Assembly: GCA_963769845.1 (NCBI GenBank)
Contig: CAVYNL010000002.1
Coordinates: 1-31,388, forward strand
Origin: JBGQMW01 sp963769845
GTDB lineage: Archaea; Thermoproteota; Bathyarchaeia; Bathyarchaeales; Bathycorpusculaceae
DNA: 31,388 bases
Direction of reading: 5' to 3'
Shown: piece by piece, positions 31,328-31,388 of the stretch
Numbering within the stretch: position 1 is the stretch's first letter
Layout of the letters: each line of letters opens with the position of its first letter
The notes under the pieces: model-generated
Seen by the model: only the letters and a program-made list of their open reading frames with translations
Told to the model about the DNA's origin: nothing
The model's database searches: none
Program-made: the position numbers and the translations under genes

Positions 31328-31388
31328 TTACCATCACACTTGTTGGTTATCGATAACGCTGGCTTTCTGTCTTTAACCTTTACTGTAC

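Noticed and set aside
1..31388. CRISPR arrays, insertion sequences, integrase or prophage genes
   Set aside because: No regularly spaced repeats, transposase, integrase or attachment-site pairs seen on either strand.

Overview
The window reads as a slice of an archaeal chromosome, most like a mesophilic to moderately thermophilic member of the Thermoproteota/Bathyarchaeia side of the tree (lineage is inference). The archaeal signals are aIF2-beta next to DUF424, two archaellins with class III signal peptides, a Sulfolobus-type OB-fold SSB, split glycine decarboxylase (GcvPA/GcvPB), DUF373 and COG1340-type coiled-coil genes beside a cis-prenyltransferase, TATA boxes about 26 nt before short leaders, and many TTG/GTG starts with GGTGA/GGAG ribosome sites. 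I see no IS element, CRISPR array, tRNA or rRNA.

Layout. 1-0.7 kb (minus): aIF2-beta and DUF424. 0.9-4.2 kb (plus): gcvPA-gcvPB and a MIP18/SufT-like Fe-S factor. 4.4-7.9 kb (plus): archaellin 1, SSB, malic enzyme and a membrane-anchored helix-hairpin-helix protein. 8-10.3 kb: small hypothetical, PPC/DUF296 protein, GNAT acetyltransferase and a flippase-like membrane protein. 10.3-12.5 kb: a 0.7-kb gene-free stretch with GCGCGC palindromes and a long hairpin, a two-TM small protein, and a ParB-like protein fused to an ASCH domain. 12.6-15.6 kb: M29 aminopeptidase, HExxH protein, CoA-binding protein and an ECF-type membrane protein with an in-frame stop. 15.6-21.4 kb (minus): CTP synthase, a PUA/EVE-like protein, a zinc alcohol dehydrogenase, archaellin 2, RNase HI and a second zinc alcohol dehydrogenase. 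21.5-24.6 kb (minus): a three-gene 2-oxoacid/acetoin dehydrogenase operon (E1alpha, E1beta, E2). 24.6-26.1 kb (plus): a candidate structured RNA and a YchF/OBG-type GTPase. 26.1-31.3 kb (minus): cis-prenyltransferase, small basic ORF, DUF373, coiled-coil protein, ADP-forming acyl-CoA synthetase beta subunit and an M20 peptidase.

Metabolic reading: two lipoyl-dependent systems are represented (glycine decarboxylase P-protein and the E1/E2 complex), but GcvH, GcvT and the shared E3 are not here. The E1/E2 operon, the two zinc alcohol dehydrogenases and the ADP-forming CoA ligase beta subunit could together oxidise a diol or acetoin to acetyl-CoA and then acetate plus ATP; this is a hypothesis from context.

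Most interesting: (i) the ParB-ASCH fusion with a cluster of GCGCGC palindromes around its promoter and the neighbouring intergenic region; (ii) two archaellin genes 15 kb apart in inverted orientation whose 5' ends are almost identical in DNA while the rest has diverged, a gene-conversion signature; (iii) a compact RNA-like fold at 24647-24758; (iv) three apparent single-base deletions in two housekeeping genes within the first 1.4 kb, more likely sequence error than biology.
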